Shown here one piece after another: positions 43,999-54,767 of a DNA stretch of 64,000 nt. Below the pieces are notes generated by a model. It saw nothing but the letters and a program-made list of their open reading frames with translations, was not told the DNA's origin and made no database searches. Made by a program: the position numbers and the translations under genes. The DNA comes from Gari tellinella. Its lineage: Eukaryota; Mollusca; Bivalvia; Cardiida; Psammobiidae. The DNA is taken from positions 35,667,246 through 35,731,245 of the forward strand of contig OV277866.1 of the NCBI GenBank assembly GCA_922989275.2, written 5' to 3'. Positions within the stretch are counted from its first letter, which is position 1. Each line of letters opens with the position of its first letter.

Positions 43999-44175
43999 CA
44001 TGTAGTTCCAAAGTTATGTTCAATGTTAATTTTACCATATTTTACCACGACATGACCGTGACCTTTGTCAGGCATAACCAACATTGTGCTGATCTCAAGA
44101 GCTTTTTGAGATGAGTACACATACCAAATTCAAAGTCTTTATCTTATGTAGTTCTAAAGTTATGACCAACAATAT
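43999..44175 (+). repeat. Tandem repeat, 138-bp family (part after the insertion)
   Basis: CATGTAGTTCCAAAGTTATG, GACCTTTGTCAGGCATAACC and CTCAAGAGCTTTTTGAG continue the array of 43085-43306. Confidence 0.7.
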
Positions 44176-44221
44176 GACACCAACTAAGTCGCACTGGGCC
44201 ATAACAAATTGCATAACTTGA

Positions 44222-44472
44222 TATAGTGGAGAAAACGTTATTCTTTCCCGTTAAAAAGCATACGAAACGCAAACGCAAAACACTAAAACGTAGAAAAGGA
44301 CAACTTTTTGACAATTCTGACTTTTTATTTTTATCTGAGTGGCAAACAGTTTGGAGCCTGATCAGACGCCAGGTCACCCGGCGTCTGATCAGGCACCAAA
44401 CGGTTTGCACTGGAAATAATAGTTTTAGCGTTAACGCGTTTATTGGGAAAGAATAACGTTTTCTCCTCTGTA
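44222..44472 (+). mobile_element. Family A MITE, full length
   Basis: Left end TATAGTGGAGAAAACG; right end TTTTCTCCTCTGTA. Confidence 0.82.
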
Positions 44473-44732
44473 AAACATCGTATTAACGTCATCTCACATA
44501 AGTCTTCAGTAAAGTTTTTTGTCCACGTTTTGTGTGTGAACAGACAATTATATTTCGTTCAAGTAAAAAGCATTCAACCCACTTTACCACAACAGTTTAG
44601 CTTCAATATTTATTTTTAAAAATAACAAACCGTTACGTACATATTTATTGGGGAATATGGTATTGTTTCTGAATATACATGTACGTCTTTCTACTAAAAC
44701 TTGTGTGCCCAATGCAGACAGTATGGAGTAAG

Positions 44733-44870
44733 TACAGTGAGGAAAATTGTTTTTCTTTACCAATAAACGTGTTTATGCAAGAAGAACTGTGAAAACAGTT
44801 TGGGACCAGATTGGACGCCATGTAAACCGGCGTTTAATCAAACTTAAACTTGTTTGTCATTAATATTAAG
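44733..44870 (-). mobile_element. Family A left half, eroded
   Basis: TACAGTGAGGAAAATTG, AATAAACGTGTTTATGC, then hairpin CAGTTTGGGACCAGATTGGA ... TTAAACTTGTTTG. Confidence 0.5.
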
Positions 44871-45026
44871 AGGTCATACACTAACTTGTTCCAAAGCCTG
44901 ACAGTGGTGATTCTATTGAATAATCGCTAAAATATGTTGAATTCCTGCTAGACCAATTTATCATAAATACACAAACATTTGGAATACTGAACATTTCGTT
45001 GTAATGGTTAGCGATATAATATTATA

Positions 45027-45277
45027 TACAGTGGAGAATACGCTATTCTTTCCCAATAAACACGTTTACGCTAAAACTATTATTTCCATTGCAAACAGTT
45101 TGGAACCTGATCAGACGTCGGGTAACCCGGCGTCTGATCAGGCTCCAAACTGTTTGCAACTCATATTGAAGTGAAGTGTCAGAATAGTCAAAAAGAAGTC
45201 ATTTTTTACATTTTGCTGCGATGCGCTTCAGTTTGGTTTGCGTTTAAACGGGAAACAATAACGTTTTCTCCACTGTA
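45027..45277 (-). mobile_element. Family A MITE, full length
   Basis: Opposite orientation to the next copy, yet followed by the same 47-bp sequence. Confidence 0.85.
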
Positions 45278-45278
45278 C

Positions 45279-45325
45279 CTACGCATTATGTAGATAAACG
45301 GCTCCCTTAAGACATCTTTCTACTA
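45279..45325 (+). repeat. 47-bp direct repeat, left copy
   Basis: CTACGCATTATGTAGATAAA to CATCTTTCTACTA, identical to 45575-45621. Confidence 0.92.
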
Positions 45326-45573
45326 CAGTGGCGAATCTGTTATTCTTTCCCGTTTTAACGCAAACGTACGCAAACGCAAAACACTAAAACGTAGAAAAGT
45401 ACAACTTTTGGACAATTCTGATAATTCATGTTTATCTTGGTGGCAAACAGTTTGGAGCCTGATCAGACGCCGGGTTACCCGGCGTTTAATCTGGCTCCAA
45501 ACTGTTTGCACTGGAAATAATAGTTTTAGCGTAAACGCGTTTATTGGGAAAGAATAACAGATTCTCCACTGTA
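45324..45573 (+). mobile_element. Family A MITE between 47-bp direct repeats
   Basis: Left end TACAGTGGCGAATCTG; intact right end. Confidence 0.85.
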
Positions 45574-45574
45574 T

Positions 45575-45621
45575 CTACGCATTATGTAGATAAACGGCTC
45601 CCTTAAGACATCTTTCTACTA
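45575..45621 (+). repeat. 47-bp direct repeat, right copy
   Basis: See 45279-45325. Confidence 0.92.
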
Positions 45622-46023
45622 TTTCTAAGGATCAAAGGAGTACAGTTGGGAACAGGCTGTTTCCCCATATAAACAAAACTTAATGCAATTGAATGAAGAA
45701 AATGACAACATTTTGTATATATTAACGATTGTGATAAATCTAAAAGGCATAAACGGTTTAACTGCTTAACCCGTAAATACGTTTTAACACCTTAAAGTCC
45801 CATTGTGTTTTCAGACCTTTTCTTAATGTCTGAAATACAACAACGGTTAATAATAATGTTTGAACATTCTTATGGGCCAAACTGATCTATATGAAATGAT
45901 GAAGACGGACCTAAATCACCAAAAAGGCCGATTTAAAATCATAACAAACCGAAAATAGAACGTCTGTCATAAACATTACCACACGGCTTAGTATCACGTG
46001 ATACATGTACAGCCGAATTCAAC
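45622..46023. other. Intergenic, nothing recognised
   Basis: No supported feature. Confidence 0.35.
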
Positions 46024-47093
46024 TTCACTGGGGGCAACCGTATCTACCCCCGCCCGTCCATCTATCAGTCAGTTAGACTTTCACACTTTTTTGTCCGCTC
46101 TCTAACTCAACTTTTTTTTATCCGATCTTCCACAAACTTGCTGAAAATGTTCATTGATATAAAATCAAGGTTTAGTTTGATTACTACTAAACTCGCATAA
46201 GGACTTTTTGAGTTATTGCCTATTTATTAATAAAAATTACTGTTTCAGTCATTTTTGCACTCTAAAACAAACAGTTTTTATCGGATATTCACCAAACATG
46301 CTGAAAATATTTATTCATATAAAATTTAGGTATATTTTGATTTTTACTAAAATCGCATGTGGCATATCTGAGTTTTTTCCCTTTATGTATTAAAAATGAC
46401 TGTTTTCAGTAAGTTTTTCTCTCTAACACAAATATGTTTTATTGGATCTTCGCCAAACTTGCTGAAAATGTTTATTGATAAAAAATCAAGGTTAAGTTTA
46501 ATTACTACTAAAATCGCATAAGGTATATCTGAGTTATTGCCTTTTTATTAATAAAAAATGACTGTTTCAGTCATTTTTGCACCCTAACACATACAGTTTT
46601 TATCGGATATTCACTAAACTTGCAGAAAATATTTCATTATATAAGATTTAGGTCTAGTTTGATTATTACAAAAATCGCATGTGGCATGTCTGAGTTTTGG
46701 TTCTTTAAGTATTAAAAATGAATGTTTGCTTTCTAACACATACAGTTTATATCAGATATTCACCAAACTTGTTGAAAATGTTAATTAATATAAAATTTAG
46801 GTCAGTCATCTTAACTACCAAAATCGCACAAGGCATGTTGGAGTTATTGCCCTTGAATGACTAAAATTTCATTTTTTAATTATTCAAGGGCAATAACTCA
46901 GACATGCCTCATGCGATTTTGCTAGTTATTGAACCTGACCTAGATTCTATACTAATAAACATTTGTAGTAAGTTTGGTGAAGATCCCAAAAGACGTGTTT
47001 GAGTTAGAGAGCGGACAAGGCTGAAACAGTCATTTCCAGCAAGCTCAATGTATAGATTCTCCGTAAAAAAATTAATCGCTTACCCCCAGTGAA
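46024..47093. mobile_element. TIR-bounded 1.07-kb element filled with about 160-bp repeats
   Basis: Outer ends TTCACTGGGGGCAACCG (46024-46040) and CGCTTACCCCCAGTGAA (47077-47093) are inverted repeats with two mismatches. Inside, CTTGCTGAAAATGTTTATTG, AAAATCGCATAAGGCAT and GAGTTATTGCC recur about every 160 bp at least five times. The last unit (46870-47020) is inverted, so the interior also forms a partial fold-back. No coding potential seen. Confidence 0.75.
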
Positions 47094-47128
47094 TAATAAT
47101 ACACACGTTTTGACTGAACCTCATAGTG

Positions 47129-47341
47129 TTTAACCCTGTGCCAACTGGTCGTAATTTTACGGCGTTTATAAACTGTTTGAATCTAGAAAGACGCCGCGTA
47201 ACGCGGCGTCTCATCTGGATCCAAACTGTTTGACACTCGTCTTAAGGTTTGTTTAATTAAAACAATGCATAAATCTAAGCTGAACAAATTTTGCAGACGA
47301 CAATGTTAAAGCAGGCGTCTGTGTAGCAGAATAAGGGTTAA
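47129..47341 (+). mobile_element. Family B element, TTAA-flanked
   Basis: TTAACCCTGTGCCAACTGG left and AGAATAAGGGTTAA right. Hairpin at 47165-47233 with GCGTAACGC turn. Confidence 0.78.
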
Positions 47342-47354
47342 CAGGGTCATTTTC

Positions 47355-47545
47355 AGTGCTCCAGCTATACACATGTAAGCGGGAGTAATCTGAACTTATC
47401 TAACATTTTCTCACTCATTTCAGCACCGAATGCTATGGTGTTACTACTGATTAAACCGTCTCTTCGAGACAATTTTAATGAGTATGACACAATTGGGTTT
47501 AAAAGCAGAAATAAAGAATTTTAGTTTTCGAAATACTTCCGTTAT
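47355..47545. mobile_element. Family L element
   Basis: CAGTGCTCCAGCTATAC left, CTCACTCATTTCAGCACC, GTCTCTTCGAGAC hairpin, right end TATCTGGAGCCCTG. Confidence 0.6.
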
Positions 47546-47782
47546 CTGGAGCCCTGTATTTACAGAGTTGTCCTTCTTTCCATTCACAAGAGAGGCGTTT
47601 TAATTTGTGCTGCACCAAAATACTATAAATAAAATTTAAAAAGCGAATTTCTTAGATAAAGCCGGTTTTTTGTGAAAGAATCACGTCCTACGTATTTCAA
47701 ATGGGACCCCAAACAACCGTTTAATGCAGGTTTCTCAAAAACACAATGCGGCTTTAAATGTATTCCTTCACTGACAAAAATA

Positions 47783-47915
47783 CATTTCGTACCCAAACCA
47801 TTTCGTACCCAAACCATTTCGTACCCACATCTTGGTAACTTCGTACCCAAAATGACCTCATGGTCATTTCGTACCCAAACCATTTCGCCACTATCTTGGT
47901 CATTTCGTACGCATA
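47783..47915. repeat. Minisatellite of a CATTTCGTACCCAAAC unit
   Basis: The word TTTCGTACCCAAAC or a variant appears six or more times at irregular spacing. The overlapping frames of about 105 codons on both strands come from the repeat. Confidence 0.75.
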
Positions 47916-48174
47916 TAATGAATCTACCCGACACTAACATTTACCGGATTTTTATAGACTGCAGTGTAAACAAATATTTAAATGGTGAAAATAGGCAGTA
48001 GGAGTCCCGTTTCAAACCAAAACAAAACTTTAAAAAGGAAAAAAAATGAATATGCACCATTAGAAATATTTTTTTACATTATAGCAGATGGTAGCTTTAA
48101 GCAGACTGAATGCGTTCAATCAGCTTTAAGTGGTCACCTCTATTCAAAAATAAAAATAGGCTACACATTATTTA

Positions 48175-48367
48175 TACAGTCGAACTTCGATATCTCGAAC
48201 TAGTTTAACTCAAACTATCCGATAGTTCGACACATGAACTGCATTATATCATGCTCGGTTAGGTCGAACATACCCATATTTCAAAGTTAAACGTGGCTAA
48301 GCCACATTTTAACTTTGAAATCTGGGTATGTTCGATTTAACCGAGTCGAGATATCGTAGTTCAGCTG
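48175..48367. mobile_element. Family G element, full length
   Basis: TACAGTCGAACTTCGATATC left and GTCGAGATATCGTAGTTCAG right. Inner palindrome around CGTGGCTAAGCCAC. Confidence 0.78.
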
Positions 48368-48480
48368 ACCAGACGCTGAGTACCTCGGCGTTTGATCTGG
48401 TTCCAAACTGTTTGCAATGGGCATAGCGGTTTGAGAATAGAACCGTTTTATTTGGGATAATAGTGTCTTCTCAAGTGTAT
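48366..48480 (+). mobile_element. Family A right half, adjoining G
   Basis: GACCAGACGCTGAGTACCTC through GTCTTCTCAAGTGTA. It looks like the remainder of an A copy invaded by G, as at 18639. Confidence 0.55.
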
Positions 48481-48495
48481 GTACCCCATGCATCT

Positions 48496-48737
48496 ATAAG
48501 ACGTTATTCGTTACTGTTTAAACGCAAACGAAACACAAACGCATTGCTATAAAATGTATAGAGAACTACATCTTTTACAACTCTGATTATTTATGTAAAT
48601 CCAAGTTGCAAACTGTTTGAAGCCAGATCAGACGCTGGGTAACTCGGTGTCTGGTCTGATTCCAAACTGTTTGCACTTGAAATAATTGCTTTAGCGTTAC
48701 TGGTTTATAGGGAAATAACCACTTCTTCTCCATTGTA
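48496..48737 (+). mobile_element. Family A MITE, left terminus lost
   Basis: AAGACGTTATTCGTTACTG left; TTCTCCATTGTA right. Confidence 0.7.
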
Positions 48738-48771
48738 GCCATTTAAGACCTTGGAATATATTACAGTGGAT

Positions 48772-49001
48772 AATACGTTATTCTTTCCCGTTTAAACGCA
48801 AACGCAAAACACTTAAACGTTGAAAAGTACAACTTTTGGACAATTCTGATACTTCATGTTTATCTTAGTGGCAAACAGTTTGGGGCCTGATCAGACTACG
48901 GGTTACCCGGCGCCTGATCTGGCCCCAAACTGTTTGTAATAGAAATAATAGTTTTAGCGTAAACGCGTTTATTAGGAAAGAATAACGTTTTCTCCACTGT
49001 A
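48772..49001 (+). mobile_element. Family A MITE, near full length
   Basis: Left arm missing one GAAACGCAAAC block; hairpin intact. Confidence 0.82.
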
Positions 49002-49145
49002 TTTCCTCTTGCAGGCTGATAAACCGTGGGCTTTGAATAAGTTTAAAATGTTTTACTCTTTGAAACAAAAAGGATTCCGTTCAATTGTATGATTTCCCGT
49101 TGCGTTGTTGATAAGCTTTGAATCTGATTGGATTCCGAAAAACCT
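49002..49145 (+). repeat. Duplicated flank, unit 1
   Basis: CAGGCTGATAAACCG, GCTTTGAAT and ACTCTTTGAAACAAAA recur in order at 49434-49570. With the A copies in front this makes a diverged tandem duplication of about 0.4 kb. Confidence 0.7.
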
Positions 49146-49157
49146 TTAAACCGGATC

Positions 49158-49394
49158 TGCACATTGGAGAGTACGTTATTATTTCACATTAAAACGCAAA
49201 CGCAATAAAGTGTAGAAAATACAACATTTTTGACAATTCTGACTTTTTATGTTAATCTATGTGGCAAACAGTTTGGGGCCTTATCAGAGACCAGATTAAC
49301 CGGTGTCTGATCTTGCTCCAAACTGTTTGCAATGGAATCTACAATGCCAGCATGAACGCGTTTAGTAGGAAAGATTAACGTCTTGCCAACTGTA
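49158..49394 (+). mobile_element. Family A MITE, diverged
   Basis: CACATTGGAGAGTACG left; TCTTGCCAACTGTA right. Confidence 0.7.
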
Positions 49395-49570
49395 TCCATT
49401 CGAGACCTTTGATTATATTCTTGTTTCCTTTTCCAGGCTGATAAACCGGAGCTTTGAATTAGTTAAACACTGTTTTACTCTTTGAAACAAAATGTCTTAT
49501 TGTACAATCTTCCATTCCGCTATTGATCAAGTTAAATTCTAATCTGAATCAAACAACCTTTAAGCCTGAT
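49395..49570 (+). repeat. Duplicated flank, unit 2
   Basis: See 49002-49145. Confidence 0.7.
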
Positions 49571-49586
49571 CTCTATGTGCAAATAA

Positions 49587-49862
49587 GCCGTGCCATGACA
49601 AATCCTGCCTTATTGCATTGCAACATTGTACAGACCAAGCACTCTTGTAATCACAGGCCCTGCATATGATTTTGTCTACACTGCCAAATAATTAAATTGC
49701 CTACACTGTCAAATAATCAAATTGCTGAATACAATAATTCAGATGATTGTGGGTGTCAAGCAGTGTAGATCAAGGCCAGCCGCCGCGTCTTAAACGCGGC
49801 GGCTGGCCTTGATCTACAATGTTTGCAATTCAATAAGGCATGTTTTCTCATGGCACGGATCA
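49587..49862. mobile_element. Family H element, full length
   Basis: GTGCCATGACAAATCCTGCC left, with matching GGCATGTTTTCTCATGGCAC right. Core hairpin CAGTGTAGATCAAGGCCAGC / complement with an ACGCGGCGGC turn. Confidence 0.78.
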
Positions 49863-49973
49863 AATGCAAGTCGATTCGTGCCGGTGTAAATGGGTTAAAC
49901 AAATTTACGTGACGTTGGACCAGTGACCAACATTTAGCAAGGGAGATATAACATATGTATGTACAAATATAGT

Positions 49974-50223
49974 TACAGTGGAGAATCTGTTATTCTTTCC
50001 CGTTTAAACGCAAACGTACGCAAACGCAAAGCACTAAAACGTAGAAAAGAACAACTTTTGGACAATTCTGATAGTTCATGTTTATCTTGGTGGCAAACAG
50101 TTTGGAGCCTGATCAGACGCCGGGTTACCCGGCGTCTGATCTGGCTCCAAACTGTTTGCAGTGCAAATAATAGTTTTAGCGTAAACGCGTTTATTGGGAA
50201 AGAATAACGTTTTCTCCACTGTA
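49974..50223 (+). mobile_element. Family A MITE, full length
   Basis: Intact ends and hairpin. Confidence 0.86.
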
Positions 50224-50355
50224 ACCCTTCACCATCTAATCCGAATGCACTGGAATTCAACAGAAGCTTGGATTCTGATCTCATGCCGAATGACTCGGTG
50301 TCAAATTTTAATCCAAGTTGAGGAACTCTTTTATTGTCAAGTTTTATCGTCTGCT

Positions 50356-50562
50356 TTAACCCTTTTACCGCCAAAATATCGATTGCATTGGTTCATGTAG
50401 TAATGTCTTCAACATATTAAACGTCAGCTGTAGGGCTGAGGAAACATGTACTGAAGAAATATCGAAACGAGTGCAAAACAAGTTTGCGTAAAGCGGTGTC
50501 TGATCATGATCCAAACTGTTTGCAAAGTCGCCTTTTGGCGCCATTAGCAGCGAAAAAGTTAT
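50356..50562 (+). mobile_element. Family B element, one hairpin arm lost
   Basis: TTAACCCTTTTACCGCC left and GCAGCGAAAAAGTTA right; CATGATCCAAACTGTTTGC arm kept. Confidence 0.6.
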
Positions 50563-50934
50563 CACGTATGTTGTTTCTGATTTTAATTGAATAAAATCCA
50601 AAGTAGACCACAATTCTAAGCTTACGTTATAATGACAGTGAAATGGTAACAATTCTGTCTTTATGTCGAACTTTACGATTGAACATAAACATATCTTATG
50701 CGGGCGAAACTATTACACTACCGCTAAAATCTTAAAACTCTTGCGTGGGTTGGGACTACATTGTACTTTCGTCAGGAAACTGGAACACAAATCGACGAAA
50801 CAGATACCTTGGGGGTTACAAGCAAGACAATAGCTCAAACGATTATGATTTTGTTTGCTTTATTGTAAAATTCTTAAAAAGGCATTTGCATAAAGATTTG
50901 ATACTTTGGTTGAATCAGTCTTGTTATATCCTAC
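50563..50934. other. Intergenic, nothing recognised
   Basis: The 64-codon frame at 50745-50939 is unassigned. Confidence 0.35.
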
Positions 50935-51175
50935 CGTAGGAAATACGTCTTTTAACTATTTCTAGTTTTGAAGACAGGTGACTGCTCATATCAAATGTAG
51001 GTTGAAAGTAAAGCAGAATGCATCCTGTAGCACATTCTTCTTTTTTCATCCAGCTATAAGCTATCAATTGATGCAAAATATATAAAATATGGCTTAAGGT
51101 GCACATACATCTCTGCACAAAGTGGAACTATTTTCTTTAGTGTAAGGAAAACTTGAAAGTGTAGATAAGCGTTTC
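50935..51175 (+). mobile_element. Family E element, eroded
   Basis: AGGTTGAAAGTAAAGCAGAA and the decayed arm CACATTCTTCTTTTTTCATC, then AGCTATAAGCTATCAA. Confidence 0.6.
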
Positions 51176-51465
51176 TGGTGAGAAATTAGTGAAACAAATT
51201 GACGTAAACGTAATGAAATATAATGTTAGAAATTACAGGTTCTCGAGCAGGTTTACGATTTATAAACTGAGTGGCAAACCGTTTGATGTCTGACCAGACT
51301 TTGTATTTGGCTTCAAACTGCTTTCAATTAGTAGAATTGTGTGAGCAGAAGCTCCTTTATTGTGAACAAATAACGAATCGATCTCTGTACATAAATGTAT
51401 ATTGATCTTCAAAACGACAATCAGTAAAATTGAGTTGCTCTGCAAAGAAATTCGACTGACCAAGT

Positions 51466-51911
51466 GCAAATTGGAGAAGAAGTTACAGTGGAGAATCTGT
51501 TATTCTTTCCCGTTTAAACGCAAACGTACGCAAACGCAAATCACTAACACGTAGAAAAGTACAACTTTTGGACAATTCTGATAATTCATGTTTATCTTGG
51601 TGGCAAACAGTTTGGAGCCTGATCAGACGCCGGGTTACCCGGCGTCTGATCTGGCTCCAAACTGTTTGTAAAAGAAAAAATAGGTTTAGCGTAAACGCGT
51701 TTATCGGGAAAGAATAACAGAATCCACTGTACGAAACGCAAAAACATTACATTAAGTCATAGAAAATGGCAAATGGTTGGTAATTCTGGCTATTCATTTT
51801 AACTTGAGTGACAAACAGTTTGGAACCTAATCATACATCGCGTTACCCGGCGTCTGATCTGGCTCCAAAACTAGTTTAGCTTTAACGCGTTTATTGTGAT
51901 ATAAACACTGT
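51466..51911 (+). mobile_element. Older family A copy hosting a younger A
   Basis: Left terminus ATTGGAGAAGAAGTTA, then the nested copy, then CGAAACGCAAAAACATTAC, hairpin ACAGTTTGGAACCTAATC and right arm TAACGCGTTTATTG. Confidence 0.65.
51484..51731 (+). mobile_element. Family A MITE nested in family A
   Basis: Intact left end and hairpin; right end AACAGAATCCACTGTA has lost a few bases. Confidence 0.83.
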
Positions 51912-52069
51912 ACTTATACTGACTACAAAATTTTAATTACTGATAAGATTACTGAAAAGGACTTTTTCCAGAAACCACAATTACCTCTATACATGTAACT
52001 ATAAACATGCTTTATTATCATTTGATTCAAATGTGTCGTTGGCAAAATTAGTTAATCAAATCTTCTATC

Positions 52070-52262
52070 CATTATAACTCTTTCCAGATCAGAATCCGTG
52101 TACTGTTTGGTGTCTGATCAGGATTCAAATGATTGGCATTCGTACCAATATTTCTATGCTAAAAATAACAAAATAATTATGCAGACGACACATGCAGCAG
52201 CCACTATTTCCTCTGCGAAGTTTGAAATCAAACCATTGAATTTGGCAGTGAAAAGGTTAAAT
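52070..52262 (+). mobile_element. Family B element, eroded
   Basis: TATAACTCTTTCCAGATC, GTGTCTGATCAGGATTCAAA; right end GGCAGTGAAAAGGTTAA. Confidence 0.5.
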
Positions 52263-52362
52263 GACAATTACTCAATGGTATGTGCCAAACTATTTGGATC
52301 CTTGGAATCTCGATTTTGCGACCACTTGCAAATGTACATGTACATGTAAGCAAGGTAGGACT

Positions 52363-52613
52363 TTCAGTAGAGAACATGTTATTCTTTACCGTTTAAACGC
52401 AAACGAAACGCAAACGCAAAACACTTAAACGTAGAAAAGTACAACCTTTGGAAAATTCTGATAATTCATGTTTATCTTGGTGGCAAACAGTTTGGAGCCT
52501 GATAAGAAGCCGGGTATCCCGACGTCTGATCTGGCTCCAAACTGTTCGTAATAGAAATAATAGTTTAAGCGTAAACCATTTTATTGGGAAATTATAACGG
52601 TTTCTCTACTGTA
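52363..52613 (+). mobile_element. Family A MITE, diverged
   Basis: TTCAGTAGAGAACATG left; GTTTCTCTACTGTA right. Confidence 0.78.
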
Positions 52614-52639
52614 GTACATGTAAGATAAAGGTTTGCAAA

Positions 52640-52755
52640 ATGACGTTTTATCCGACAGCCTGCTTCTGGTATTATGACAGTTAAAAACTTATATCAGGTT
52701 GAAAGTAAAGCAGTGTCATTCTGCTTTATGTTCAGTCCGTTTTAAGCTACATATG
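52640..52755 (+). mobile_element. Family E fragment
   Basis: ATATCAGGTTGAAAGTAAAGC ... GCTTTATGTTCAGTCCG; shortened hairpin. Confidence 0.5.
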
Positions 52756-52769
52756 CAATAAGGAAATGG

Positions 52770-53017
52770 AACTAGAAAAGACGACATTCTTTCCCAATAA
52801 ACGTGTTTCCGCTAGATCTATTAGTTTCAATGCAAACTATTTGGAGCCAGATCAGTCGCTGGTATGCTGGCGTCTGATCAGGCTACAAACTGTTTGCATC
52901 TCAGGTTCAAATAAATGGTCAAAATTACAAACAATATGTCATTTTCTACGTCTTAATGCAATGCGTTTGCGTTTCGTACGCGTTTAAACAGGAAAGAATA
53001 ACGTCTTCTCCACTGTA
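52770..53017 (-). mobile_element. Family A MITE, left terminus decayed
   Basis: AGAAAAGACGACATTC left; intact CTTCTCCACTGTA right. Confidence 0.75.
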
Positions 53018-53272
53018 TACTGGGAACAAAATTATTATATTCAACTTGTTTTATATCCAGGACTTCCTAGGTGGAGTCTTCTTCCCGTTTCATGTTGTGT
53101 AGAATTAACTAGAGACGTAAAAAGGCGCATTGTGGAATAATATGTTAAGCAGATATCTCTAGAAGGAAGTCTAAATTAGATAAAAAGCAGTGACATTTAG
53201 AAAACAAATATTTAACACAGCGTCTTATTGTTTCTGTATATTAAATATTAATATTTCTTTATAAAAGCAAAT

Positions 53273-53730
53273 TTAACCCTTATCATGCTGCTTTGTCGTC
53301 TGCTTCCAATATATTAGATTATATCGTCTGCGAAAAAAAATCAAAATTATCTTTATGCTTTTTTAAACTAAAGAAAAGTTGAATATGAGTAAGAAACAGT
53401 TTGGATCCAGATCAGACGCCGCGTCTGATCTGAATCCAAACTGTTTGCAAATGTTAACAAACAGGGACCCGTTTCATAAAGCATCTTACGACAAATGTTG
53501 TCGTAAGTCAAAACTTTAAAATACATTTAATCTCTGATTTCTCTATCTAATCCTGTCTTGTGACACCTTTTTGGGATCGTCTTTTTAAGACGATTCCAAC
53601 AAGATGTCACAAGACAGGATTGGATGAAAAAATGAATAATTATTGAGACTTTTATAATCTGACTTACGACAACATTTGTCGTAAGAAGGTTTATGAAACG
53701 GGCCCCTGGTGCTTAGCACGATAAGGGTTG
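53273..53730 (-). mobile_element. Family B element hosting family I
   Basis: TTAACCCTTATCATGCTG left; short hairpin CAGTTTGGATCCAGATCAGA ... CTGATCTGAATCCAAACTGT at 53396-53447; right end CACGATAAGGGTTGA after the nested element. Confidence 0.72.
53463..53707. mobile_element. Family I element (CCCGTTTCATAAA ends)
   Basis: AGGGACCCGTTTCATAAAGC left and TTTATGAAACGGGCCCCT right. Next inward are inverted TCTTACGACAAATGTTGTCG blocks and a central hairpin ATCCTGTCTTGTGACA / TGTCACAAGACAGGAT. Confidence 0.85.
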
Positions 53731-53800
53731 ACATCTTTTAATTCTTACAGCTTACCGGGGAGAGGTCCAAGTGGGAAAGATATAATTTGTTCCTATTGAA

Positions 53801-54042
53801 TTAACCACTTCTTCCCTGAAACCTCAAATTGACGATTCCAGTTCCCAGTTTAGTTTAGTCCCTTTTTAGATCATTTAGTGTTGCTTTGTCAACGTTGTGC
53901 AATATGATAAACAGTGGAGACCCTGGTGAAAGGGCTTCCTATGATCTGACCTTTTACTGTTTTGCATAGGACAAGTGTACTCTTTACAGGTATAATATTT
54001 GCAAATGATGCGTATATGCGTAAATAGAATTGGAATAGTTAA
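53801..54042 (-). mobile_element. Family C element, TTAA-flanked
   Basis: TTAACCACTTCTTCCCTGAA left; GGAATAGTTAA right; eroded hairpin AAACAGTGGAGACCC ... TTTACTGTTT. Confidence 0.7.
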
Positions 54043-54498
54043 ATGAAACTAATAGCACACGCAATATGATAAAATGTGAACAATAACGGGTTTTTTCCTT
54101 AAAAAACTAGACAGACAATTTACTTTAATTAGAGCCTGTGCAATTTGGAGCCTGAAAAGTTGTGGGGACAAGCACGTTCACAGACGTGAAATATGGAATT
54201 ATGTTTAAAACCCACCATTCACACCCTACCCTACCACCACCAAAGTCCTCTTTTGTTAACATAGAATTATTTTTCCTGAAACAAAAATTAGATGGTGTCC
54301 TATGGAACGGGAAACGATAGCGTGTTCCCTCACTATACCTAAGGTTATAACAGTTTCAGTATGCAATGAACATAATTGTTTTAGCCTAATTTAGCGTATA
54401 TTGGGAAAGAATAACTTCGCCCCACAGTAATAAGTATCCTGTCTTAAGACACATGCAACCGTCTTTAAAATAAGTACAATTGTTACATTAATATTTTG

Positions 54499-54693
54499 AC
54501 AGGGCTGCCATAAATAGTTGATCTTGAAAAGTCCTAAGAATTTCTTCAAGCGCGATTACTTAAACCAGGTTGAAAGAAAAGCAGAATGCGCCTTAAGGCG
54601 CATTTCGCTTTACTTTAAATCTGCCTTTAGCTACCATCTGCTAGGAGAAAAATCCGAAGAATTCGGAAAAATCCGGAGAAATGGAAGCCCTAT
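54499..54693. mobile_element. Family E2 element
   Basis: ACAGGGCTGCCATAAA left and AATGGAAGCCCTAT right. Core CTTAAACCAGGTTGAAAG with GCGCCTTAAGGCGC turn. Confidence 0.75.
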
Positions 54694-54767
54694 TTTGAAG
54701 AAAAAGCAAAACTAAACGTTTTAAGATCGCTTTCTTGCAAGTTCTTTCAGCAAATTGCCCAGAATGC

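Noticed and set aside
47623..48001. Overlapping 105-109 codon frames on opposite strands
   Set aside because: Both derive from a CGTACCCAAAC minisatellite.
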